Assembly (NCBI GenBank): GCA_944474755.1
Contig: OX104113.1
Span: 65,864,074-65,928,073 of the forward strand
DNA length: 64,000 nt
Direction of reading: 5' to 3'
Origin: Limnoperna fortunei
Lineage: Eukaryota > Mollusca > Bivalvia > Mytilida > Modiolidae
Position 1 is the stretch's first letter, and each line of letters begins with the position of its first letter. A program made the translations under genes and the position numbers. This document shows positions 42,601-57,600 of this stretch, piece after piece. The notes below the pieces were generated by a model. The model made no database searches, was not told the origin of the DNA, and worked only from the letters and a program-made list of their open reading frames with translations.

Positions 42601-45600
42601 AAAGTTATCAAGCTGTAGATGGTTTGTTGTTTGCTTTAACAGGTTTTTGACACATGCAGGGGCTATTGCTGACATCAAAATGTCCCCTTTACAAAACATT
42701 TTCATTGTTATGAAAATGTATGTGTATATTAATTGTCATGTATTCATTTAATCAAGGTGCAGATAAGATTAATCTTTCTAGGCATACAAACTTTAAAAAC
42801 GGATAATTTTGAGAGAAAAAAATAATTACTTATTTTTGGCCATGGAGGAAAGGTCCATGACACTGAAACTATTTACAATTTTGTATATGAATGCAAGAAA
42901 AAAATAATGATAGAACCAAAAAAATAACTTTTTTTCCCAAAATATCTAGAGTTCCTATTTATTGTAATTCTTTAAAAATATTCTAAAATTTGCAAAAATG
43001 TCATAAATGCTTAAGTGCTTAAAATTGCATATTAATAGCTTAGCTTGTGGTTATTAAAACTAACACTTTTCTTTCAAATAAACCAAATAATTTCATTTTT
43101 ATTATTTTAAACAATTTTGAACATGTTAATTGAATTATTCACAGAGAACAAACACATTTCCACAAGAATGATTATTTTTTTAATCATTTTAACCTACAAA
43201 CTGACAGTTAAATACACAATGAAAAAGTTGTCCCTCCTATAAACTGACATGATTTTATAAAATCAACACATGTACAAAAGAAGTGGCCTGTGGTCACTTT
43301 TTATAAATGGTATAGTTCCACAGGAAGACTAAATAAAATTAATGTTCAATGCAGGAACGTATTATAGTGAAATTTCAACAGACAAACAATACTGTGTCAA
43401 TATTTTTACAACTAAGAGAAATTCTGTGTTTACATAAACAAAATTCAATGTTTGAACAAGACATTTACCAATCTAATTAAGAAGGAAAACCATCTCACCC
43501 AAAATGATTTCGGGGAGGGGAATGCAGTCTCATTGACCAAATCAAACATTAACTGTAAAAGCATGTATTCTGTCTCTTTGTTGGCTTAAACAAACCCCAA
43601 TATAATTTAGACCTTGAGTATGTAATCAACACAATTTCGAGTTAGCCTTAAATGGCAGAGTATTTAACTAGCTAAAAAGGCCCATTTTAATAATGACACA
43701 ATTGGTAAAAACATTTGCAGCTGTATTTACAAAGAATTCAACAAGTGCCATAGTTGTTTAGAAATGGACAGTTCTAAATCAATAATGAAAATTTTGTATT
43801 TTCTTTATTTCAAAAGTTTGTAAAAATGATCTGAATGGTCTTGATTAAAATGACCACACAAACAGCAAGCCAATTAAATCTGGACATTGGTATTGTAGTG
43901 TAGGTATAATTTTCTTATGCCCATAGTGGAAACAATCTTTTAACTTTACTATGTTTGGAAAGCCTACACAATTTAAATGTATGGCAAGACCTTTTTTATC
44001 AACACAATTGCAACACTTATTCAACTATTATACCATTAGCAAAAGTGCATTAATGGCTGTGTCTTTTTTACAGCTTATAGGAATGTCTATCCAAATGAGC
44101 TCCACTTTATAATCATAATACAAAATTCCCAAGTCTGAAATGCCTTCATGAGTAAAGAAATGTTTATAACCTTGCTGGTGACAGTTTTGGATCTGTAGGT
44201 GGAGTTGATTACACAAAAATAGCAACTTTTCTGTAATATTTGCTGAAAAATTACCAATGTCCTAAATCTGGAAAAAAATAGAAAAAATGTCCTCATTCAA
44301 TTCTATAGTAGCAGGCGCACTACTTCAATGTCGGTGAAATCTTTCTGTAAAGTTTTAGGGATTAGGTTGAAAACTGTAGGAAGAATTAACTACATGTAAT
44401 ATGTACCCATTTGTCACAGCCTCCCAACTTTACAATACTATAACCCAGAAGTCATTGCATATTACAATCTTTTCTAAAAATACCTCTGCTTAATGTAATT
44501 TAATTTTACAAGTGCTTTTAATTGTTCGGGACATTTTTCTCATACAGTTTGTCTATGTGTTTTAAAGACAAGGATGCATAAGAATCTATCTAATCTCTCT
44601 TTAATTTTGTGCTTTTATTTATCCCTATATGATAAAGGGGCCTCTGTGGCTGAATGGTTAAGGTAGTCTACAACTGATTACATGCCCTTCAACAATGCCG
44701 TTGTGTGTTCAAGTCTCACAGTGGGAGGGTGTACTTGACTCCAAACTTAATTGACAAAGATTCACAGTTTTCCTACCAAAAGTCTATGGTTGTCTCCAGG
44801 TACTCTGGCTCCCTAAAACCGCCCCCCGTCCCCCCCCCCCCCCCCCAAAAAAAAAAAAAAAAAAAAAAATCAAAACAAACCATATGCCATGATATAGCTG
44901 AAAAAATTGCAGTCAACACCACATATGACATGACTGTATGCATTTCATTCAATTTAAACACATCCGCATCCACAGAATTGTTAAAATCCTGGAAACCATC
45001 AAAAACAGGACCTGAGCATGTTTGTCAATTTTGTAAAGTACAAAGATACTTATGACAAAACTGCATAATATCTGTATAACAATAGGTGAATAAAACTGTG
45101 TATTCCTAAAGAACATAATAATAAAGTTTTATGTTACCAACAAAAATATCCATAAAAAATATAAATTTACAACTGATGTGCAATAGTACATTCATATATA
45201 TTAGTGGCTCTTATTATATCTTCATGTTTTCAGACGATTTCTTAGGAAAATTGGGCCATTTGTATGCAAAGTATGATAAAAAGCATTAATCCTGTGTACA
45301 GTTTAGGAACATTTTAATAATATTTTAATAATTGCCGTCCAATGATATTTTATATTATTTTGCACCACGAATCATAATATAACATTTAAATAAAGAAAAG
45401 ATGTGACATTCTCGGATTATCGTCATCAATGAATGAAGTCGGAACTTAGTAAGTTTTTATCTGAAAACAATTTACCGTAATAAAACAGTTTCTAGCAATA
45501 AACAAACAATATGAGATTTTGATTTTCTGTGTGGCATATGTGCCATGTTTAAAACATCGTTAAGACAACCTGTTACCACACTGAAGTAAATGTATCAAAA

Positions 45601-48600
45601 CTATACACTTAACATCACAATGCTAATCACTTTCTTTACCGTCAGACATTATTAATTTTTCAAATTTTATTGCAAAAAAAGTAAATTGCCATAGAGTATC
45701 AGAAATCAAAAGGGAGGGAGTTTGAACAACATGAAAAACGTGCGACATTTCTTCGTGTATATTAAATTTATATGTAAAGTTTTTCTGAATGGAAAATCAA
45801 TAGTAAAGCAATAATATTTGTTTAATGTAGCTTGAGATTTCTATAATGAGGGAGAATTACTTTATTTCAAACCACTTTTCAACTTCTGTGCTTAATGTGC
45901 ATTCTCGTGATCTGGCACCAACCCAACAGTTACATATGCACGTTTCAATAAAATTTCCTCATGTTACTTATTTACAAAAAAAATATCAATAAATAAAAAT
46001 AAAAAAAAAGATAAAAAATAAAAAGAAAATATGGTGCCCAAATACATGCCAAAAATGAAGTGACCCTATTTCATGTACAGGGAAAAACTTAGTTGACCTT
46101 GACCCCTACCAATGTCATCCTAATTGCAGATTGCACTTAATTGAACAGCTAGATTCCATGTTATTTCAAACCATTGCATGTTTTGTAAAGAGGTAAATGT
46201 AACAGTAAATATATGCACTGTGTTTTTCTCTTAAAAAATAAGATTTCTAAGAACTCCAAATTAGAACTACACGCATATGTTTATTATTTAGTTTAAAGCA
46301 ATAAGTTTCAACAAAACAAACTTTCAGCAAAAAATAATTACTTTCTGAAATAATGCATTAGGAAAATATATATATAATTCTCTTTCTAACTATAAACATA
46401 ACTGAAACTTTGGAACTGTTTAATATTTTCTGCATTCAAGCTAACACACTGACAATACATTAAAATTCTTGTAAACAGTCCTTCATTATTTTCTCACTAA
46501 AAAGTCTAAAAATTAGCAAATAAAAAAAACCTTAATAAGTGACAAGAGTCTAAACCCAAACAATTTATTTTTACACTATACTGTTAGGGACTATTTTTGT
46601 TCCCTTTACTCTATTTACTTTGGTCCACTTGAGGGTCTATGACAAGTCCTATTACATAACTGTCTAAATGATAATGGATCTTGACTTGTTCCTTTGTCTT
46701 TCATTATCGCAATAGAAAAACAAGTGATAAAATTTTATCACAATGGAACGAGTAGTATTTCCCCAACTACTTCAATCACACAGATATAGGGATTGTTTTC
46801 CAGGGCACCTGTTAACATTGTGAAAAAAAAACTGTTTGTATTTTGCTTTGACACCTATTTCCAATATAAACATTCTAACCTTTTTAATGGGTACATGTGT
46901 TGAGAGGAAAGATTAGATGTAAAAACAGTCGGATGAGCTTTTATTGACTGTGTTTCCCCAACAAGGAAACAGGGGATTAGAACAAAAATCATTATTTTTC
47001 CTGGTGAATCTCTATATAGTGGTTAATCAGCTGGCATTGCAGAGGAAATGATGTGAAATGGTTGGAGTCATCTGAATAAACATACGATTTATTACTGTTT
47101 CAATGTAATCCCCTGTCATTTCCACTCCAATCTCAAACCATTTTTCCTTTCCATTTTGAATTAAAAGGCTATATTGTAACAAGTCTCATTTAACAGTTAA
47201 AGTTTCCGTAATTGTCTACAAACAAGTGTGTTTTAAAAACATGTACTATTCATTCTTTCAATTAGATAAAATATAGATTTATTTTAAGGATTAACTTGAT
47301 CTACGATGGTTAATTACAGAAAATATTCCTGTGTAAACTGGATAAGTGATGAAAACAAATGGCCTCAGTGACTACATTTGAAATCTAAAATCTACAAGAA
47401 TGTCTTTAACATTTTTAATTGGTTCAGAACATCACTGTAGATGTAAACGCTAAACATCCAAATTTTTAAAAGAATTTATTGTTACTAAGTCAAGTGACTT
47501 AAAAACTATTTATCAACACAAAGTTTCTCATAACACGATTCTTACACAGAAGTACTGGAGTGATTTTATCATGAAATGAAATACTGTATTTCTCAGACTA
47601 TAGGGTCAATATATTAATTTCTGGAAAGCCTCAGCCCTGATATATCATCAGACTTATTGACAATGCTTTGGAAATTGTCCTTCATAACTACTGTCTTCTT
47701 AAATAGAAAAAGTGACAAATGTAAGACCTGATCCAATTTCTGTCCAAAAACAATGACCATTCAAACTATCACTGGAGTAAAGTTGATGACTGTAACTGCA
47801 GTTAGTCAACAGCTACAGTACTTGCAGAATGGCAGAGGTGGAATCTGATGAGACATACTACTATATGGTGTCATGAATTGAAAATACATTTAATCGCCTG
47901 GTATTTATGATCTTTCATGGGGATATGTTGCTTTCTCTAGTAAAACATGCATTTGTTTCATGAAAATGCTTAATGTCTGAATGGTGCATTTACACTTAAC
48001 TATTTTCAGGAACAATGTGTGAAGAAACAAACCTACTGAAAAACATGAGGTTATAAATCTGAAAGCAGGCATTACAACAAAAGCTCAAATTAATTCATTG
48101 GATTTATTCACAAGTAAAAATATGACATCCTTAATTTAATCCAATTGTATCCTTCTTCTGTAACAAGTTGTTTCCTGAATGAAGATTATCATTATATAGA
48201 CATATTAAATCTGAACTTTCTGTTTACTACTAAACTGTATGAGGCAAATTGGGAAAATAAATTAATCCAATATTTATAGGATTAAAAAATCAAAAGTTTT
48301 TACTTATTCACCTACAACTAACAACTTAACTGCACGAGAACAGTAAACAAACATATTAGCAACAATAAATGAAACTAAAACAATCTGTAAGGTGTCTTAA
48401 GTATAATGTGAATTGTTTTAGAAACATTAATTCAATTCACATTATCGTTACGTATATTGCTTATTTTTCAAAGCCATTACTATTACAAACTTTGAACAAA
48501 AGTTAGCAAAGAGAAATAACTCTAGTCAACCAAACAAAAAATGATAAAAGAACCATAACTCCTACAAATTAAATTATTCAAAAGTGTCAAATTGACTGTA

Positions 48601-51600
48601 CCATAGAGAATTTATACTTCTGTTGATTCCTTGATATTTTCGCAATGAAGCAAAAAAAATAATGAAATATTGTTATTTGATAGGACAAAAACATTTTTTT
48701 TTATATTTTCCAATAACTTACAATACACATATTTGTTTTTTTTTATTGTTTCAGTTTCCTTTACTTGTCCAATATTTATTTGTGAGGATTGACTATCTTA
48801 ATAACTTTTTTTATTGGGTTCTGACCTATACTAAAAGTCACACCCCCTGAGGGTGCAATTTTTTTCTTTTCTTTTATTATTATTCTATATTGTACATTTT
48901 TATTACAAAAATCCAGTAGAAAAAAAAGATAAAATCAAATGCACCAAGGTTACAATTCAGTTCTAATTTAGGTCAAAATATACTTTGAAAAATCACCCTT
49001 TCAGAATGAAAATACCTTTTTGGATGTACCAAACAAGCATACGTATGACCATACCATACACTGTAAGCAGTTTTAATTTGCCATGCAAAAAAACCTTCAA
49101 CAAAACATGGTGACTTGTAGTTTAGTATCATCAGCTTATTAATCCCCCCCCCCCCCCCCACTTAAAAAACAAATAATAAACCAGATGCTCCCAAGAGCCT
49201 TTATCCCTAACCCGATTTATATTTCATATAGGCAAAGTAAATGGTGTTTCCCTGAGGGTCCTATAATTTTCAATTTTCTACTGGAATAAATAACATTATC
49301 TTTGTTAAGACCATCCAATGAATCTCCCTGTTTGGTTTCAGTAGTTTCAGATAGGAAGACATTTTAACATTTTTCTATAGGTTTTTATGTTAATTTAATT
49401 CCTACAATTGCTGCCATCAACGATTTGGAATCAAATATACAAGAGAACCACCTAATAAACATTCACATAAAATATGGCTTGAATCAGCTTTGCAGTTTCA
49501 GAAATGATTTGAAAATTTTTCCTATATAGTCCTCAGAGAAACTTAGTCTGGAAAGGCAATGGTGGCCATATTTACTGTCTTATTGGCATAAACAAAAATT
49601 GTAGAGGACCATCTGATAAATATTCTTAAAAACTTTTGTTTCCATTTGTTAACGATTCCAGAAGAACCATTAAGAGTTTTCCCAAAGCAAGTTGAACCAA
49701 TTAAAGGATTCCAAGCCAAACCATCTCTTGTAGAAACATATCACACCACCAAACAAACTTCTTATACAACTTTACCATTTCATTAAAAAAAAAGTTTAAA
49801 ATTTATCTATAGATTTATTGAGTGAATTTCTAGGCCCCTTATATACTAAATAAATATTTTTCACTAGAATTCTTGTCAAACAGGACCTTTTATAAACTCA
49901 CATATTGTACATACAATATGTACAGTACTCAAATAAACAAACAAGACATACAGTAAGTTACCACTAAAACTGGAGTATTGTATGTTAAAGCCTGCACAGT
50001 TTGACTGACTGATTGTTGTTTTACATCCAGCAAGCAATATTTCAGCTATATCAAAAGTGAAATTCCTCCCCCCCCCCCTCCCAAAAAAAATTTCCAAATT
50101 TCAAATGGTTTGGTCAAGGCATCATGCTGAAACACAAATTTTGCTATTTTCAGTTAAAGGGAATGACAAAAATTAAATTAGTCAAATTCCAAACTTGATC
50201 TGGGTTTTGTGCATAAATAAATTTCATACATATGCACAACACCAACTCTTATATGCCTAAAAATGCTTATCAACAAGGGGAATAATAAATCTTTGATATT
50301 TTAGGGAACAGGAAAATCAATTACTGATTATAATTAAACAAATTTTATTATATGCAATATTGAGAAATATTCAGGTACCCTGACTATAATATCATCTTTA
50401 GCATAAGCAGCCTTTGGATATAATGTCAGGTCAGGAGCATTGGATTCAACAGGGAGAGCTTGGAATTTTACATTTAGATATTTTCTAGACTAACCTTTTA
50501 ATATAGATAAGCACCAGTAGACCGAAAGTATTATGATGTCATTCTCTTTGTGACGTTCAATGTTTACATTTAAAAGCTGACTTTATTTAGATTTCTTAAT
50601 TTAAATGTAAAGCTAAAATGTTATTTATATTTCAATTTTCTAAAGCAAAGGTATTCCTAGCTCTAAAAAAAGAGATTTACATGTGCTTGTGATATTAAAT
50701 GGTGTCATATTATTAACCAATGAGAATGCTTATAACAGAGGTGTTATATTTGAAAGTGAAGCTTGCATAAATGAAAAATATTATACCAGGATCCAGGTTA
50801 TATTGGGAGAATGATTAATGCTAAAATCAAAGGTTTAAGTTTTAGTTAGGCATACAATATTATGTACAATAAAAGTTAAGTAAGAATGAGAGAAAGCTTA
50901 ACCAGTGATATTCTTTAGGACTAGGAAAAATAAAAATATTCAAATTTAAAATTAATTATAAAAAAATAATCAAAAATGGTTTCATGTAATTAACCATTTA
51001 CCAAACAGTGCATTCTTTAAAGAGAAGGGAGTTAACTCAAATTACAACCTAAACAGTGCACACCAAGACTCGAACTACTGTACCAAACTGTGCAATTAAT
51101 CTGAATTTAACAAAACTTACAATATATTTAACTGCATCTGTCTTCTGATAAGGGCATTCCTTTTGTTGACCAGTAAGAACCATTGCTGCATTAACTTCTC
51201 TTCTAATGATTTGTTGTTCCCTGTTAAAATGGTAAATGCATTATCACTTTATTATAAAAACACAGCATTGAATGTTTGTCATTGGTCTAAACAATTCCAA
51301 TGATGACTCACAGAACTGCACAAGACATCCTGAGAGTAAACAAGTGTGGACTGTAAGCTAATGCTCACAAGTGAAACCCCCATTTTCACAAAAATTTGGA
51401 TGTATATCAACTATGTGTAAAATTCTTACGGTGAATTTGTTACAGCAAAACTAGTTTAGGTTTAGGTTTTAATTTTCAAACCAGTTTCAATGAAGTTTTC
51501 AAAATAGGTTTTGGTTTAATGATGAGTAACAAATAATTGGTTTTCGGTTTAGTTTAAGAAATTAATAAAGAAACATTCTTTAGTTGGTAGGAAGCAAAGA

Positions 51601-54600
51601 TTATGTTATTATAAATTTGTTAAAACAAATTGTAACATTTGTTGCATATGCTATTCAGATGACCCTCTACAAATTTTGTTGGACTTGGTTTTCGAAATTG
51701 TCAAATGTCAAAGACTTTGTTTGACAATTTTTATGTTTGTCTTTTATTAGTTTCCCCAGAAAAAACAGCAATGCTATGTTCTAGTAAAGATTTATCTTGT
51801 TTCTTTAATTTTTTACAAATTTTAATTTCGTTTATCTTTACAACATCTCCACATTGCAACATTAGTGCCGCCATTTTTTAATACTCAAACCTAAAAACCT
51901 AAACCTCAAACCACCCCTGTATGTGGTTTGGATGGTTTGCAAAACCAGTTTCAGTTTGCTACTAACAAATGGCAAACCAGTTTAGGCTGCAAACTAGTTT
52001 CAAACCGGTTCTCATTAACAAATAGAAAGTTTAATAAACTAAAACTGGTTTTGCCCTAACAAATACGCCCTTAGTATTCGGTAAACAGGAAGTAGATGAC
52101 TTAGGAGCATAAAATCCCCATCAAAATATGGGACTATAGGATAAAGCAATATGCAAAATATCAGGTTTTTACATCCTATAGTTGCTTAGAATACTGTGAC
52201 CGAAATTTTTTTACGAACGGATGAACGAAGAGACGCTGGGACAAGGGTAATACAGTATACCCCCTCGTTTTCGAAGCAGGGGTATAAATTGGTAACATCC
52301 TCTTGGAGTGGCAACAGGTTATACTACTGAAAGCCTTGTTACAAAACATAATAGGGGTAATAATAAACCTTTTTTTAAACTTTGAACTAGATTAGGCTCA
52401 TATTAATATCTAAAAAGAGCTACATTTTCTGTCTTTTAACTCTCCACATGTTTCTTTGTTCGTTTGTTTGAATGGTACTTCAGTAATTTTTTCAGCTATA
52501 TTGTGGTGTATAGTTAGTATTAAGAAAGGAAGCAGTAGTACCTGTAGTGCTTTGGAAGGAAAAATGGCAATCCTTGTCAAGATAATTATCTGGTACACCC
52601 TGCCCAGAAGTGAGACTTAAACCCGCGACCTTGGTGTTGACAGGCAGATGATAGCAGATTAATAACTAACTTAACCACTCTGCCATTGAGGCCCCCCCCC
52701 CCCTCATTTGGAGTATAAATTTCATGTCAATCAATCCATCTCATTTCCTCAGATGATTTATTTATTTGTATGTTTGCTTACTTGTCCTAAATATAGCTGT
52801 AATACTACTCCCTGGACATAAAAGCACCCATTAATTAATTAATGAGAAGTCTTTTATATGACAGTTGTTTCTTATGGAATTCATAGTGCATTAGTAAGGC
52901 AAACAGAAAAACATTAAACATAAAACAAACACAAAATATCCCACAAATCAGCAGATGAAACCACAAGGCAATTTATTATTTTTAAAATGTGTTATAATGT
53001 ATGGATTGCAAGCTGTATAATGCCTAACAAGGGCAAGTTGGTACACATAACCAAATGTCCCCCCCCCCCCCCGGGCAATTCCTATATACCCCCAAACAAG
53101 TTTGAGGGGGGTATAATAAGCAGGTATATTAGAACTGTTTTGATGTGCATTTGGGAAGAGCTAAGCAACTACATGAAAAAACTTCATAAGAATGTGAAAT
53201 TCTAGTAGAGTGCTTCATAAAATTTGCTTTCAATATTGTTCAATATTGATAACTGGTCAAAGTCCCATAACTCCTCAAAAAAATCCTTCCAAGACAGAAA
53301 TGGCCAGATTTCATTAAACAGGAAGTAGGTGAGTGACAGACCTGAAATCGAATCCCCGGTTATGGGAGGCCATGCTGATGCTGCATACCAAATTTCAAGA
53401 GAATGTGATTACCGGGATCTACCGTAAAGCCGCCCAGCCGATAAATCGCCCATGGGCGGTTATTTTAGGTGAGCTGTTATTTGGGGTCAACATTTTTTTT
53501 TTCATATTGAGTTTAAAGTCATTGTTACGGTAGTTTTTGTGGTCATGATTACGGTGAATGTCAGAAGGAAATCGTGCGAAAATTTTAGATTAAAGACGCT
53601 TGCACACACATGTTGGAAGCCATGGAGTCAAACATACAAAAGATTCAGACACGAGATTTACATATTGCGAGGTACCAGATGGGATGTGTAAGTACTCATA
53701 ATAATGTCGTAAAAGGATCGTTTATAATAACAAGTTGAACTTGATTAACTTCCATCTTAAGTTAATTAAACTATAATTTATGTGTTAATTATTTGCACAC
53801 ATTAAAGGGATTGTGGTGATCTGTAAACAGTTATCAAAACAATTGACGATGAATTAGAATTCGATGGTTTTTGACTCTGATATTGTATCTGGTTGTTACT
53901 TTGATACTTATATTTACTTGTCAGTTTATATCACAAATAATGTTATAATTTGTTAGCATTACATTTATTTATGTGTGTAATATATATTACAATAGTATTA
54001 ATTATTTTTTAATCAAGTTCGTATATTTCATTTGAGTTTCATAACACATAATTTCCCTTTATGGAGCCCCAAGTCGCAATCTATTTATACATACAGTTTC
54101 AATGCCCTTGACATACAATCGATCGATAACAGATTTTTGTGTGCATGGATTACAAATGAAAACTAAGATGATATATCATAATTTATTTATACAAATAAAC
54201 GAAAAACACAACAGATGTGATTGTTTATTTAATTAAGGTACAAAAATCAATACTGTGTCCATCACCGACTTAAATTTACTTGATCGCTCGGCCAGGTAAT
54301 GGCAAGCCGCAAGTGTTGAAACATGCTGCACCAGCGTTCAACATGTCACTATCAATGACATCCTGTAAGCGCCCTGGGCTGTTATTTGGTCCATATTTTT
54401 TCTCAAATTTTGTAATTTTTCCGTTTTACCGCCATGGGCGGCTTTACGGTAGATCCCGGTAGTAGTTGCTGAGAAAAAAATTTTCCCGGCCCGTCGCCAT
54501 ATTATAACCCCTGGTCAAAAATTGACAAATCAAAATGGTTGTAGTACACATCTACACATCACAACAATTAATCCTATTAAATATCAAAGCAATCCACTGA

Positions 54601-57600
54601 ATGGTTTCAGAGATGTATCCACAAGATCTACCATTGTATTATATTGCTGAAATAGTCAGTTCCATAACTCCCACAAAATTTGATGAATCAGAATGGTGGT
54701 AGACTATGCACATCTGTACATCATAACAATTAATCCAACCAAACATCAAAGGAATCTGTACAACGGTTTCAGAGGAGATGTGTCCACAAGATCTACCATT
54801 GCATTATTTTGATGAAACGGTCAAATTCCCTTAACTCCTACAAAACTGAATCAAAATGACGGTATGGCATGCACATCTACCCATCAAAAGAATTAGTCCT
54901 ATAAAATATCAAAGGTCTACCATTGTATTAAATTGCTGAAATGGTAAAGTGCCATAACTCCTACAAAAACTTGTGAATCAAATTGACGGTAAAGTATGCA
55001 TATCTACCAATCATAACAATTAATCCTACAAATATCAAAGCAATCTATACAGTGGTTTGAGAGGAGATAGGTCCACAAGATATACAATTGTATTATTTTG
55101 TTGAAATGGTCAAAGTCCCAAGACTTCTACAAAATTTGACAAATCAAAATGACGTTACAGTATGCTGATCTACCTATCATAACAATTAATTTCTACCAAA
55201 TATCAAAGCAATCCTTTAAGCAGTTTCAGAGAAGATGAGTCCACAAGAACTAACATTGTCTTATTTTGCTGAAATGGTCACAAAGTCCCATAACTTGTAC
55301 AATATTTGACAAATAAAAATTAGGGTACAGTATGTACATCCTCTCATCATAACAATTAATCCTACCACATATCAAAGCAATCAATCAAGAGGTTTCAGAG
55401 GAGATGTTTCCACAAGAACTACCATTGTATTATTTTGCTGAAACAGTCAAAGTCCCATAACTCCTACCAAATCTGACAAATCAAAATGACAGTATAGTAT
55501 GCCCATCACAACAATTAATCCTACCAAATATCAAAGCAATCCATCAATCGGTTTTAAAAGAGTTGTGTTCACAAAAGTGTGACATTACTAGGCCCCTCAG
55601 TTGCTTTTCGGCGGGTGACAAACAATGATAAAATATAAGACTGCCTAAATAAAATATGAACTAGAAAAACTGCTCACTTTTTGATACACTGATCAAAATG
55701 TTAAATATCAGGTGCACAATGGCACAGTGACAAAGATTCTGTGTAATTTTCATCAAATAACATTCAGTAGTGCAGGAGTTGCACATAAGAGAAAGTGTAT
55801 CAGATGGACATATGGCGAGACAGACAGATGGACTGACACCTCCATCACTATATACCTCCCGCTAAAGAAGAGGGTAAAATAATTTGTGTACTATGGATTT
55901 TTAATACGAATTGTGTATATTCAGATGCCAAAATTTAAATATAAATCAAATCTTGACAGATTTAGTGTTTGTTAGCATTAATGCCTTTTCATAAACTTAA
56001 GAATATTTGACTTGTCTGAACTAACAAAACCCTCAGTTTCTACTATGTTCTTATGGGTGTTTGGGGGAATTTTTTTACCATGCATTGCCTTCCTTAGTTT
56101 TTCTTCCAAGAGTCCAGCTTCTTCATCTATCTGTTTCTGTTCTCTTTCTAAAGCATCCATCTCAGCCATTACATACTGGTTAGTGCTCTGTAAATTCTTA
56201 AAAAAATTGGTAGGTAATAGATAAAAACATACAAAAATCTGACATAACTCACTTTTATTAATTCAAGTACATGAATCAGCACAATTTGTAATGGTCTTTT
56301 TAGATGTTATAATTAAATCGTTTCCCTTTTTACATTTACTGATAAAACCTACAATTAAGTGACATGTACAGACAACAATATTACTTACTTAATAGAAGAA
56401 CCTCATGGGGTCATGGGGGGGTTCGGTGTTAAGAATTAAATGTTTTATGTAATTCTGAAAATATAGTTAAAGTTCTGATGCCAGAACCCCATATTATCAC
56501 TGTCATTCTTTTTTATGCACAAGACCTTATCACCATACCTCCTTTCTTCTCAGCATAACTTCTTCTTCTAAGGAATTAAGATTGTCGCCAGAATCACCAC
56601 CATCTAACATGAAAAAAAAACATTTGTATTTGTGTTAAATTTACATTTGTCAAATGAAGGCAAACCATGTGAAATTATGTGTATAAGAAACTAAACCAAT
56701 GACCTTGTACTTTTTGTCAAATATCTACTCACTGCTCGATGAATAATGTTTAGCTTTATTTTAACTTGCACAAGTATAATGGTCATGTGCAAATACAGTT
56801 CATCCTCATTATTTCACAACCTTTTGCACCAAGCATATTTGTTTGTTTGAATGTTGTTTTTAACACCACTTTCAGCAATTTTTCGGCTATATCATTGCAT
56901 CTAGTTTTTAATATGGAAGCCAAGCATATTTGTGGCAATAACTAAGTGAGAGTGGTAGTATATCAACGGAAAGCTTATTATGAAAACTACATGCATGTAT
57001 GGGAATCATGAAATTATTGGCAATAAATGTGGGAAAGCCATTTTAACAAGGTTGGTAATTTCTTACCTTCTTCTACAGGAAATTCACTGCTCATTGACAT
57101 TGAAAATGAAATTCGTGTATCAGGAATTACTCGTTTCTTGTCTTGTTTATTTGAATTGTCTTGTTCTGATGTCTACAGAATACACAAAAATAGCATTTAT
57201 TTCATAATTATATTTATATTATTATACCCAGCAATAGTTAATTGAAAATTTTTAATGTTTGTTAGTAAACATGTCAAATACAGTTCAATACATAAAAATT
57301 TACCAAAGAACTTGTCAAGTCTTTTATATTTGACACAAGTTGGATTAAATATTGCATCTTTTATTCTAGCTTTCATTCACATTAATCAAATCAAACAGCC
57401 ACTTAAAATAAATATCTAACTCCTTTTTAATGTATCATTACCAAATGAACATGACCACTAGTATTGACAATAGCATACCTGTGGAGAGGGTGTCTTGTCT
57501 TTAGACAAATGTGTTGACAGATCTGGTTTCTTCAGACTTAATCTTTTTACCCTATTGTCACTCTTCAGACTGCTTTCTAATGATGAGGTCAATGGGGTTT

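Larger units (their letters stand above)
38102..51120. other. EHBP1 intron (13.0 kb)
   Basis: AT-rich, with many A- and T-runs. It contains a near-complete SINE at 44637-44925, a SINE tail fragment at about 50000-50095 and C homopolymers at 49145-49159 and 50069-50079. No exon or RNA gene is supported. Longest open frames are short and low-complexity. Confidence 0.8.
51221..56078. other. EHBP1 intron (4.9 kb) built almost entirely of nested repeats
   Basis: From low to high coordinate: a 630-bp MITE (51.43-52.07 kb), a degenerate interspersed repeat (52.08-52.29), a minus-strand SINE (52.44-52.70), a repeat end with C15 (53.05-53.12), a repeat body split by a 1.05-kb TIR element (53.41-54.46), an array of about 160-bp units (54.5-55.6) and a further dispersed repeat (55.69-55.87). 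No exon seen. Confidence 0.85.

Noticed and set aside
44705..45055. Plus-strand frame of 116 codons with poly-Pro and poly-Lys
   Set aside because: Produced by the C15 and A-run inside a SINE copy and its flank.
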